A DNA stretch of 64,000 nucleotides, from positions 2,604,001 to 2,668,000 of the forward strand of contig PUFA01000027.1 in assembly GCA_003508835.1 (NCBI GenBank), in the 5' to 3' direction. Within the stretch, counting starts at the first letter, position 1, and every line of letters starts with the position of its first letter. A program made the position numbers and the translations under genes. Shown piece after piece: positions 50,081 through 60,944 of this stretch. Source of the stretch: Eonycteris spelaea (taxonomy: Eukaryota; Chordata; Mammalia; Chiroptera; Pteropodidae). The notes beneath the pieces are model-generated. The model searched no databases. It was given only the letters and a program-made list of their open reading frames with translations, and was not told the origin of the DNA.

Positions 50081-50176
50081 ATGTGCCTGTTTGCTTGGTG
50101 CCACTCTCCTGATAAATCACAACAAAGCTTCCAGAGGAAGAGGAAGCATGGACGGTACTGCTACCCCTATCACTAA
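50081..50176 (+). CDS. Upstream ORF overlapping the ASB4 start codon
   Basis: An ATG at 50081 (A at -3, T at +4) opens 31 codons in the +1 frame relative to ASB4 and ends with TAA at 50174-50176. It therefore overlaps the main start codon by 29 nt. If the transcript starts near 50045, ribosomes meet this ATG first and those that use it would pass the main start. It would repress basal ASB4 translation. The peptide begins [12 protein letters not shown] and resembles nothing I know. Whether it is translated is unknown. Confidence 0.4.
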   Translation: MCLFAWCHSPDKSQQSFQRKRKHGRYCYPYH

Positions 50177-50334
50177 ATCTGCAGCTGCCAAGATAGTTAA
50201 GAGAAATTTCCTTGAAGCTCTGAAGTCAAATGACTTCGGAAAATTGAAGGCCATTTTAATCCAAAGGCAAATAGATGTGGACACAGTTTTTGAAGTTGAA
50301 GATGAGAATATGGTTTTGGCGTCTTACAAACAAG
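50148..50334 (+). CDS. ASB4: ASB4 exon 1 coding part
   Basis: First coding exon of ankyrin repeat and SOCS box protein 4, substrate receptor of an Elongin B/C-Cullin5 ubiquitin ligase, expressed in hypothalamus, vasculature and placenta in known mammals. The ATG at 50148 has a strong Kozak context (A at -3, G at +4). Sixty-two codons plus one base follow: it begins [11 protein letters not shown], then [18 protein letters not shown], and ends [11 protein letters not shown] with a split Gly. The donor is G/GTAAAG after 50334. The protein agrees with remembered human ASB4 apart from a few changes in residues 5-16. This exon precedes the ankyrin repeats. The open frame extends 27 codons upstream without an ATG, so the ATG at 50148 is the right start. 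No frame breaks; the gene appears functional. Confidence 0.97.
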
Positions 50335-50659
50335 GTAAAGTTATAATTGGTAAAATTGATAGAAAATTTATTTTTTTTTTAATGCACGACGTCAGTCACC
50401 CACTCAAAACCAGTAGCTCTTATTGTTTCTTTAAATATGTATTTTAAAAATATTCCTAATTTAATCTTTACTTTCTTTTTAAGCTAGACCTCGTCATGGG
50501 TTGATACACACACACATACATATATACTTTTTTTTTTTATTTTCTCTCTCTCTTTTTTTCCTTTCTCTATCCTTGTGCCTGGAATTTGAAATTCTGGACA
50601 ATCATATTTAGCAATGCACTTTCCTTCTCTTTCTAACTGTTCTTCTGCCTATAATGACA

Positions 50660-50930
50660 TAAAGAAAATATCTCTATATTATGGCTAATCAGGCGGCTCA
50701 GATCTAATCCAGATGGTGTGACCGGCTTGGGGACAGGCTAATAACTCTCTGTTAACACAGCCGCTTAAAGATATAACATCTTTATGTCCATTTGTATGAA
50801 CAAGGGGATTTTTGCCCCCATTTAGAGGGTTAATGAATGGGTAAGGCTGTGTCTTGATGCACCTTAATGGTCCTCATCATTTTAATGAGTTTTCAGTTCA
50901 GGCAGAAAAGCTGAAAACAGAAAAACCAAA
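50660..50930. promoter_or_regulatory. Candidate conserved non-coding element
   Basis: About 270 bp of mixed-composition, non-repeat sequence in the 5' part of ASB4 intron 1. It contains TGTTAACACA (a palindrome-like HNF1/fork-head type word) and AAAGATATAACATCTTT, a near-palindrome with GATA-type halves. Called from texture only; conservation was not measured. Confidence 0.25.
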
Positions 50931-52365
50931 AAGTTAATTTTTTTCCCTTGAATAATAGATCAAAATTGTAGATACACTTAACACAGATTATCTGCCTCAA
51001 AAAAAAACTAAGGATAACGAAAATTAAAACTGATTTTCTTTTTATCAAGGGATTTTCCAGAATACATGCTTAATGAATCAGAAATAAATTAGAAGAGTGC
51101 AGATTCTGATTTCCCAAATCAGCTAGTTAACGGGGGAACTTGAGTAGCGAGGCCATCTGGTGAGCGGACTGCAAACAAACACCATGTTCAACATCACTTC
51201 TGTTTAAACAAAAGAGATGATAAGGTCTTGTGTGTGACATTCAGAGGGAGAGAGCGATTCTTTTTTCATGTTTAAAATACTTTCCATTCATATATAAATC
51301 ACTGGCACCATCATTTTTCAGAAACTAAGGCTAATAGTATATATTTCCACATGCATTTACTGTATTCTGATTTTGAGTTCTCGAGGAAGAATGAAATAAT
51401 TGAGACCAGTTATTGCAGTTATACAACTTGAAGGTTTTATAATAAATTAACATTGCTATTTCGATTGGAAGATCAAGAAAAGGTCTTTTTTTAAAAAGTA
51501 GCTGATGGGGGCTCTGTTAGAAGAGTGTATATACCGTATAATTAGGTTTCTTTCATTGTATGGATTTTTTCAGTGAAACACTTTGAATGCTAAGTACGTT
51601 TTTAAGGTTTTAAAAAAATTTATATTTATGCCCAATGGAAAATAACTTAGGTCCAAGTCAATGGGTAATTTATTTGACCCTGCATTGTTAAGACTACCTT
51701 TTCTCATCTCCTGAGTGTGCAAAGGTCCTGAGGCTGTGAGAAAGGAAGTTTCAGTGGCAGGCTCTAGGGAAGAAGAGTATTGTTTCTCCTGCTTCCTATG
51801 GTGTCATCACCGCTGAATGAGAAGAAAATGTGCGTTAAATTCTTTCTGTCAATTTGAGTTGACTCCTATGGTCCTCCCGAGCTAAATTTTCATTCATGCT
51901 AATGGGTGTGTTCATACTATTAGGACTGTGGATGTGGCTTTCAATTAAGGAGACAGCAAATTACACCCTCTGGGAAAGGAAAGGAACAGTTCCATTCTTG
52001 TGCATGCCAGGTGGATGTATGCACAGAAATAATAGGATTCGTGGTCATATCTTTAGGGTTTATGGAGGAAATTGTATACACGTTTATACAGAGAGCAAAT
52101 ACACTTGCTCTCTGTTTAATATGAAAATGGTATAAGAACCTGTCTCTTCAATCTTAAACCTGGATTAAAGCCTCATCTTTCTTCAAAATTTCCACAAACT
52201 TTTTTACATGTCTTTCAGACTAATTATCAAATCTTTTGGTATTTCAATTAGGAATGGAAGTAATAAATAGAATCTTGGTTGCTAGCCAAGCAAAATAGAC
52301 CTAAGGGGTTATATCGATTTCTTAAGTCACAAAGGAATTCCTAGGGAACAGCTGAGCAGGCTACA

Positions 52366-52366
<1 letters not shown>

Positions 52367-52406
<40 letters not shown>
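52367..52406. repeat. (TAGT)10 microsatellite
   Basis: Ten perfect tetranucleotide units in ASB4 intron 1; likely length-polymorphic. Confidence 0.97.
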
Positions 52407-52554
52407 GTGAATTCGTTTCTTTTTGAATAATTCTAAGGAATGAGACCCCTTTTTTATGTGGCCTTGAAGGGTATGTGGCTGGATTTAATTTTGTGAGGCT
52501 TTTTAAAATTACAGCGGATTTCTTGTACATTGAATTGTTGTGCATTAGTTTTGG

Positions 52555-52690
52555 ATTTTTTAAAGCACTTTTGAAAAGCTCAACCCAGAAAAGTGTACAA
52601 ATCCTAAGTGTGCAATTTGATTAATTTTCACAAAATAAACAAACCTATGTAACCAGCATCTGGTTGAAGAACTAGAACATCATCTGTTTA
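52555..52690 (-). mobile_element. L1M 3' fragment, inverted
   Basis: 'gtgtgcaatttgattaattt', 'tcacaaaataaacaaaccta', 'tgtaaccagcatctggttga', 'agaactagaacatcat' follow an antisense L1M 3'-UTR. Confidence 0.65.
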
Positions 52691-54734
52691 CTTTTAAAGT
52701 GTAGCAACATTCAGGTTTCAGTAGTTTTGGGCTTAATAAGCAAGACAATGTATAAAACCTATAACAGATACCAAGGTTCCTTTAAATTTTCTTGTGTAAT
52801 TAATAGTGTAATCAACATTCAACATTTGATTGTCCCGCAGAAAATCAACAGTGATACAATTAATCCCAAAGCATTTTTACTTTTTTTTAGGACATATCAT
52901 AGCACTTTTTACAGGATTTCTAAGAGTGACTACACTTTTGCCCCTGAAGATAGTATGTTAAGCCAGTATAAAAGCCAGTTTATAATTTTTGGAAAGGCAA
53001 CTCAGAACCTTACTGATGAAGAAATCAACTTGGGATCTTAACATTGCTCCCCCAAATCTGCAATCTAATTGGTACACCAATAATCAAAAGTTGGCCTCCT
53101 AAGCAAATATAAAATATAGATTTTGTGAGAAAGGTAGAACAGGGCATCTGGAAATTCACTTCTGTTTCCCCATCTCATTGAACAGCTTCTCTTATGTGTG
53201 TGATACAGGAAGATTTAGAAACCAGCTTCCAGGTTCCAACTGTGGGTCCTGCCTAGTCTGGCACCTAATAATGATTCTTCAAGTTAGAGAAATCTCACTT
53301 TATTCTCTTAAAGTTATTTTAAACTTCATAATCAAATGTTCAGTTAAAAATCATATTTTATTAATTTAAAAAACCTCTCACACTTTGTAAAGCAAATGTT
53401 AAAAACATTCTAATTGGCATTCAAGAGATCTAAAGAATGCCAGAGATATGGGTCTTACAATCAAAAACAAGTAAGCAAAATTACATTTATCAGACGAACA
53501 CTTTGAAATGGGAATGACGTAGGAAAAGTTAAATACGGGAAAAACCTTTTAAATGACAAATGCAACAAAAAGTTGAATAGTCCAGGGATGTTGATGATAT
53601 AAAGTTTGGAGAGCTATGCATGTAGTATTTAGAAAGAAAGCAGAGTCTCCAAGAAAACATACTAACACCATGAAGATCCATAAAACTGTTTCCACAGGAT
53701 TTTCCAACTACATACCTCGATTCTCCTTCAGATGTGTGAGTCTTCTCTTGTTATCGATATGGGCAGAATATCATACTACCTCTCTGAAATGAAATTCCCT
53801 CCTCAACAAGGTTAATCAGAGTCTTTTTTAAATCAATGTAATGTACTTTAAGTACCTTGTTTATGGCCCAGAGCCACAGGTTCTTTGGTTGGTAGTCATA
53901 TTTTTAATTAAAATAACCAATGAAGGATTTCACTGGAAAACTTTCTGGCAAGTACTTTATTTCCTTTACTAACCTAGCACCTGCCATCGAAATATCTTGA
54001 AAGCTCTTATTTCCACTCTCTTAGTGAATAACCTCTTTTTCATCTAATTTTCCTCTTTGCCAGAAACTGGCTCTCATGCTTATTTATTATCATTTTAGGT
54101 TTTTTTTTCGGCCCCCCTTCCTTGATGTTCAAACTTTTTTTTATTTTAATTTTACATGTCAACCTTACTTATTTTTCTTCTCCTGGGAAAACTCTGAGAT
54201 TTATCCTGAAAATATTAGCTATTAACAAATAGCCAAGAATTGTGCTGCAGTCTATAATCCTCCAGGACTGAGTAAATACATGGACACGGGCAGAGCAAAT
54301 GTCTGCTAATCCAGCCATGAGCAATGTGTGTAACCTTTGGCTGTAAAAACAGAGGCTTCTCGGGTGTGGGTTCTTTGGACTCAGATAACATTATAGCTGA
54401 TAACTGTTGCAAAGCCCAGGCTTAGCTGAAGGTTTACTAGAGATGTGTACCTCCCCCCAAACACTGGAGCAGGATCACTCTTTCTTCCAAAAGATGGCCC
54501 AAACACATGCCCCTGACCAGATTTCCTGAGCCAGGGGGCATTCTACTCAGCTACTCAGGCATCTCTCTTTGGTTTCCAATTTAAATTAAACATACACACA
54601 AAATTAGTCTGCATATTTTTATAAGGGTAAAACTTCTAAAATTCCTTTAGAACTTCTGCCTACAAGTGATATTGATTTGAAAGTGAACTGCATATAGCCT
54701 TCAGATCATCAATGGCTACTTAAAGATTTGGGGG

Positions 54735-54840
54735 AGACCAGAGTTTGAATTGACATGTGTGTACTAGTTATGCAACCATGGGCACTTTATGCTACTTAAT
54801 CTCTGCAAGATATTTATCCTCATTTGTAAAGTGACAGCTT
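54735..54840 (+). repeat. MIR SINE fragment
   Basis: 'atgcaaccatgggcacttta', 'tgctacttaatctctgcaag', 'tcctcatttgtaaagtgaca' follow the MIR core. Confidence 0.7.
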
Positions 54841-57131
54841 TGTCAACATCCTTTCTAAATCCTGTGCATGCTGATAATCTCCAAAGTTATGAAGGGGAAA
54901 TCATATACACAAATTATGTGTCATGGTCTTGGGAAAGTAAAAAGTAACTGTAGATAGGATAAATCCACATTGATGTGGCCTGGATTTGAGAGTTTTCTGA
55001 GGGATTTCTGCATAGGAGAAAGAATCTGTGTTCTCTTCTAGACTCGTCTCTTCTCTTCTGTGAAGCTCCTTGCTCACCCAGAGGTATTCTGCAAGGAGCC
55101 GTCACTGCTTAAGGAAGGAGACCTGGAGAGAGTGTGAGTGGTTTACATTAGCGGCTTCTTCACTCACAAGGGCTTTGTTGTTCCCAGGTTCTGCTTTATC
55201 CCATCCTTTGTGTAGTCTGAACACAGAGTGAAAGGGCAGCTGGCCTCTGCAGAAGTGAGCAGAGGGGGCCCTCTGAGAGACCTATGTGAAAAATACATCA
55301 CATCTAGGTTCTAAAGATCTGGGACAATTCTGCTGTAGAAAGAAGGGAGAGTGTAAAAAATGAATCTGCCTGATAAGTTAATCGTGTTTCTGTATTTCTG
55401 TCATGCTGTGACTGTTGGTGGTTTTACTTTGGAAGACAGATTCAGATCTCTTGACATATTAGCATAGACACAAGTATGTTCATAGGAGCTACATGAGTGC
55501 GGTGTTTGAAGATGGCTCTACCTCAGGCACGGTGAAAGGACACTCTTGCTCATATCTACACTCAGTACACAGTGACCTGCGGCTGTAGCCTTATTTTAAG
55601 ATGATGGTTATATGCGGGGGCCTCTGGGCTATGGGCTGCTCCTCTCTCGGCAACAGGCTTTCCTGCTGTGCTCAGGGTTGAGTTATCCAGAACCTTTTCC
55701 CCTATACCATCACCAAAGTTCTGCGACCCAGCTTCAAGATACACTTCAGCAGACCCCGATCCATATCCGTCAATCTGTTCTCTTCCTGTTTCTTCACTCA
55801 GGTCTCTGGGAGCGCCAGACAAAGTGTTTGCTTCTACCCACCTACACACATTCCCCTCTAGGTGAGGTGAGATGTAGTAGGCACAATTCCATTCAGGGGT
55901 TGGCTGAATTCCAGGACGTAGCACTCTTTCAGGCTGATTTACCAGTTAATTATTATGATTACAGGAGACGAAAATGAGATTGACTGAGAGGCCAAGGATG
56001 ACTACTGATTCATGTAATAAATGAGCAGGAAAGATTCTCTAGGTGCTATTTGGAATTTAGGAGGAATTTTAAAAATGAGCAAATGCATGTTTATATCAGA
56101 AATGTAACGTATTAAAGGTGAATCGGGTATCTTCCTTTCTTTCTCATGATCTGTGAAGCAGGATTGGTGCTAAACCTATTCTGCTTTTACAAAGACAAAG
56201 ACAGATGGAAACTCTGCATTGCAGATATCCTGAGTCCATTAGCTTGGACTGAGGCAGGAGACTTATGGCTCCAGCAGGCTGAAAAAGTGGCAGTTTTCTC
56301 ATCTGGAAAATGAATGACTTGGATTGGATAATCTTCCCTCCAGCGTTAACATTCCGTGTGTCTTTGATTTTCCATCAAAATGGTGTTTTCTTAATCAGCT
56401 CTCTGCTGCTTCCTTTCTGAGATCATTTTTCTTCCCATTGCAGAAGCACACATGGGTTTCCATCAGGGACTGCATAGAGCTGCCTAATCTTTGCTGCTAA
56501 TCGGCAGGCAAAACACACTCGGGTTTTCAGATCTGGAACCAGCTTCTTAGCAAGACAGTTAGAAGAGACTGTCTTTGCAAATTGCTTGTTGAGAAAGTTT
56601 GAGTATTAAAATGACTGTTTAAATATTGGCGTTAAATGTGATTCATTCATTATCAAAAGTATGTTGCATATAGCTTAACAACTCTGCTTGGAACACAGAT
56701 TCAATGTACATAGATAGCTAAATAGAGATGTGTAAATGGATATATAAACATATATTGCGTGTACATTTCTACTTATGCGTGCACGCACACACATGTTACA
56801 GGCATGAAGTTTATACTCCCAGCCAGGCTATCTGTGATACTATTAGTCTCTGCCAGGAAAAGTGCATATCACCAAATACCTTCCCTTTTCTATGTCTACA
56901 ATCTCGAATTAGTATCTTAGAATTTAATTCTATTTACTGAATATAGATTTCTACATAAGTTCAGATGATCTTACAAGGGTCACACTTTAAACCATCTGCG
57001 GGCCATTAGACCTTAGTATGGATTAACTTTGGATTTCTTTTGAAACAAACAACAGATTTGAAGAGTGGAAAGGTTGGGAGGAAGAGGAAGCAAAATAACC
57101 CTATAATTCTAATGAGATGAAGGAATTGAAG

Positions 57132-57154
57132 TGTATGTGTGTGTCTCTGTCTGC

Positions 57155-57184
<30 letters not shown>
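57132..57184. repeat. (GT)n/(GTCT)n microsatellite
   Basis: GT units passing into seven to eight perfect CTGT/GTCT units. Confidence 0.95.
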
Positions 57185-57185
<1 letters not shown>

Positions 57186-57299
57186 GGTTAGAGGGTAGGC
57201 TGAAGAAAAATAAACTTTGGGTTGGGTTCATTCATTCCCTCAGGATTGATGAGCATTTGTGCATGACTCTATAAAAGGCCTCTTTAAATTATTTTTTCC

Positions 57300-57720
57300 C
57301 TGTGGACAGGGGGACAATAATTCAATTTTACTTATTTTTATAAATAATAATATATGTGCAAAGTACTAAATTTTAAAGCTCAAAAGGGGCATTCAAGGAC
57401 AAGTAAATCTATCTCCTTGTCCCCCCCCCCAGTTCTTGGAGGCGACCACTGTAATCAGTTTCTTGATCTGGGTATTTATAAATATATTCACATATGATAG
57501 CAAATTATGCATTCTGCTCAGCTCCCTGCTTCTCTCCTTCAATAATATATGTTGAGATTTTTTCCATATCAGTATACATAGAGCTGCCCCCTTCTTTATA
57601 ATGGCTCTATAGTATTTGTTTGTATGGATGTGCCATATTTATTTATACAGACTCTTATTGATAGAGGTCGAAGTTGTTTCTAACTGTTAACCATTAAGAA
57701 TAATAATGCATGTTCTTTCC
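57300..57720 (-). mobile_element. L1M 3' end, inverted
   Basis: 'cttggaggcgaccactgtaa', 'tcagtttcttgatctgggta', 'ttttttccatatcagtatac', 'tggatgtgccatatttattt' match antisense L1M 3'-UTR in order. A C10 run lies at 57421-57430. Confidence 0.75.
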
Positions 57721-58546
57721 ACAGGCCAGGTTGCCAGGATTCATAACTCCGGGAATTTCATATACTTCATGGAGTTCAATGCAAATGGTGTTCTTGGGAG
57801 TTGTGCAATACAGTGTCCCTCAAAGGGCATTTCACACATGAGTGATTATACTTGTCAGATAGACACCCAGGAGTGGCACATGCATAGTGTTTTTCACTTA
57901 AATGAGACCATGTTAATACCTGATCACCAGAATCACTTTTAATGTGGTCATCATTCTCTGAGTTCCCTCCTGATAATCACCATTGGTGCCTAGAAATATT
58001 TGCAATATTCTAGATTTATTCTGACCTCATCTAATCAGTGAAGAATACAACTTTTACTTCTCTTATTCTGGGCACTGAACTTTTATTAATGTAGCTTAAG
58101 AGTGTATTAACTTTTTGGCAGCTCCATCCCACTCTTGGCTCTCTTAAGATTACTGCCAACTCAAATCCTCAGGTCTTTTCTCAAATAAATTACCATTAAA
58201 CCATATCTTGCTTACTTTGTATTTATATAGTAGAATTTTTATAACCTCAAAGCAAACCTCTGATTTACACATTTTAAAAATTTATTTTGTTGTTTTACCT
58301 CTAGAGTCTCTTTTAGCTATTGAGTTATCTCTGCATCTTTATTTTGCCACCAACATTTCATCTTTCTGTACCTATTTTTCATCCCTACTCATAGTGAGCT
58401 CAGTGCCAGGCTCTAGGTATTTACATTGAAAGAAGGTTTATAAAGTTATTTTTGTTATAACTTGTCAAATATGGCAATCATTGAAGACTTGGATAAACAG
58501 GACTGGTTTAGTGTTTAGAAGTCATAATTCAGAAGGAAATAGGGGA

Positions 58547-58549
<3 letters not shown>

Positions 58550-58598
<49 letters not shown>
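58550..58598. repeat. (GA)n microsatellite
   Basis: About 24 GA units, pure purine, followed by an A8 run. Confidence 0.97.
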
Positions 58599-58605
<7 letters not shown>

Positions 58606-59477
58606 AATATTTTCAACAATGAATGGGAAAACTTTATTTAAGATCTCAGTTCTAGGAACAACTATGCTTCTCCTGACCAACTAATTTATGTATAGCTTGT
58701 GGACATAGTTAATTGTGTAATATATCATGTTTCCTGTTTATTTCCTGTTAGAAAGTTCAAAGGCAAATTTGCAACACAGTTCTAGTGTATTAGCCAGAGT
58801 ATGTATTTTGTGTACCTATCTTACCCTTGACCTCCTTTTATTTTCCTACCTTATTTTCTTACTTGCCCTTATTTTCTAGATCATTAAAAAGTCTAATATA
58901 AAATTTGTTAGTTGCCTTAAATTCTTCTTTGAAAAAGAGTATTGTATAAACTAACAAACAGGCAAATAAAATCTTAGCTTGACAAATTTTTTAAAGACAT
59001 GGAGTATATTCACACCTTAGATTGATGACAACTGTAACAACTACAGAGAAATAAGAACTGTGATGGAATAAATGTTATAAGCTTGTTTAACACCTTTGGC
59101 ATCATTCAAGACACTGATCAAAAGTTTTAAAATATTCTTTAATAAGAGCCTCATGTAACTCACCATATAAAATAATGTTCAATTGCATAAATGAAAGTCT
59201 CAAACTCAAATGCTTGGGAGAGCCAGGAAGATTAAGTAAATAAAAGAACAATGTAATATAGACTAGTAGAGACAGTAAGACCTCAAGAGCACTGTCCCAA
59301 ATACAATACTCAACTAAACATTTGTACTCCCATCAGCTACCAGTTTACAACCTCTAAATCATTCCCTCCTCCAATTTTATACATGCGACCAAAGTAAAAT
59401 ATACTTTGTAAAAATTGTCACAAAACACAGAAATCTTAGGCCAAGAAGTTAAAAGTTCTTTCTCTTTCTTTTTTCAG

Positions 59478-59777
59478 GTTATTGGTTGCCTAGTTATAAA
59501 TTAAAGTCTTCATGGGCAACAGGCCTGCATCTCTCTGTCTTGTTTGGTCACGTGGAGTGTCTCCTGGTGCTGCTGGACCACAATGCTACCATCAACTGTA
59601 GACCCAATGGGAAAACCCCTCTTCATGTGGCTTGTGAAATGGCCAACTTGGATTGTGTTAAGATCCTTTGTGACCATGGAGCAAAGCTCAATTGCTACTC
59701 CTTAAGTGGACACACAGCTTTACACTTTTGTACAACTCCAAGCTCCATTCTCTGTGCCAAGCAATTGGTTTGGAGAG
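59478..59777 (+). CDS. ASB4: ASB4 exon 2 (ankyrin repeats)
   Basis: Second coding exon, 300 nt, from acceptor TTTTCAG/GTTATTGG to donor GAGAG/GTAAGC. It completes Gly63 and encodes residues 64-162 plus the first base of codon 163, with no frame breaks. Ankyrin motifs are visible: [20 protein letters not shown] with HNATIN, then [20 protein letters not shown] with HGAKLN, then [20 protein letters not shown]. The TPLH/TALH turns and paired helices are typical; in ASB proteins these repeats bind the substrate. It matches remembered human ASB4 with about two substitutions (MANLD, CDHGA). The remaining ankyrin repeats and the SOCS box, which binds Elongin C and Cullin5, are in exons beyond the window. 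Confidence 0.97.
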
Positions 59778-59908
59778 GTAAGCTTTTCTGGGTGAATGAC
59801 ACTGTCATCCACTTGCACATTCATGGTTTTGAATACTTACTTATTTCAAGGTTGTAGTTATCCCCATGCATTAAGCCTAATCCAGGGGGTCCCCAAAATA
59901 CACATACA

Positions 59909-59982
59909 GATGATAGACAGACAGATAGATGATAGATAGACAGTAGATAGATAGACAGACAGATAGATAGATAATAGATAAT
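59909..59982. repeat. (GATA)n/(GACA)n microsatellite
   Basis: Interrupted GATA and GACA units over about 74 bp just after exon 2. Confidence 0.95.
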
Positions 59983-60059
59983 GTTATATTGACCTAGGTC
60001 ATTTAGTGATGAACTCATTGGAATCATATTATTATTTTTTAATTGAGGAGGCCTGTTAA

Positions 60060-60935
60060 TTTACACATTTAACAAATATTTATTTCACTCTTATGATATG
60101 TCAGGTAATATGTTAAGTAAGTGAAAAAGAGAAAATAGTCTCTGCCTTCAAGGAGCTTATACTCTAGTAGGTGAGATAAATATTAACAAAATAAATTCAT
60201 AAATATAAAATTGCAAATTGAGAAAGGAGCAAAACAAAACACTGTGAAAGAGAATGTTATGAGTGAGCTGTTATAAAACGTATAAGACTTCTCTAAAGAT
60301 ATGATATGTAAGCCAAACCTTTATAATGAGATGTTACTGGCCATTAGAAAAAAGGAGAGTCTTGGTCTAGGGAAGAGCAAGTGCAAAGTTGCTAGGAGAG
60401 AAAACAATTTGGAATATTCAACAAATGGAAGAAGGCCAGTGAGGCGAGAATCATGGTTGTGGGGTAAGGTGGGAAGGATTGGAGGTAGAAGGGAGGGTCA
60501 CAAGATGACACTGGACATGTTAGACCATACATGACTGGCTGGAGGCCAAGGTATGGGGTTTAAAAATGAGGCCACTGAAAGTTTTAAGCAAGAAAATGAC
60601 ATGATTTAATTTTCATTTAAAATTATCATTCCGAAGTTAAATAGAAATTGGGTTGGAGGAGGCCAAGAATGGAAGCTGGGAGACCTTCTGAGAAGTTATT
60701 GCAGTAGCATAGTTGATTAGGGATGATGATTAGCACGAATGGCAAACTTGGATAGAAGATGAGTTTGTAATATGTAATATGTGATTTGGAGAAGGATGGG
60801 GTAAGGAAAAAGGAAGTTTCAAGAATAACTGTAGGTTTCCAGCTTTAGGAATGAGTGGATAGTGCGGCCATTTTTTTTCCTTTTTTTTTTAACGATAGGG
60901 AAACTTAAGGAAGAAGCATGTATGTGGGAAAGTCT
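60060..60935. repeat. Ancient interspersed repeat, left part
   Basis: The order 'cttcaaggagcttatactct', 'gagcaagtgcaaagttgcta', 'ggaggccaaggtatggggtt', 'gttttaagcaagaaaatgac', 'attgcagtagcatagttgat' matches a long, widespread mammalian repeat with an L2-like antisense start. I cannot name its class with confidence. Continuation appears at 62480-62935. Confidence 0.5.
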
Positions 60936-60944
60936 TTATATCAG

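Larger units (their letters stand above)
50335..59477 (+). other. ASB4: ASB4 intron 1
   Basis: 9,143 bp from the GTAAAG donor to a polypyrimidine acceptor ending TTTTTTCAG at 59477. Phase 1 on both sides. It is less repeat-rich than the intergenic region: an L1M scrap, a MIR, an L1M 3' end and several microsatellites. Stretches 50660-52360, 52700-54730 and 54850-57120 look mostly unique. Confidence 0.95.

Noticed and set aside
50067..50147. A 27-codon in-frame extension upstream of the ASB4 ATG, starting at GTG
   Set aside because: It has no ATG, the GTG context is poor and would be only about 20 nt from the predicted cap. The ATG at 50148 has a strong context and matches the known protein start.
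52367..52406. Interstitial telomere-like repeat
   Set aside because: The unit is TTAG, not TTAGGG; it is an ordinary tetranucleotide microsatellite.
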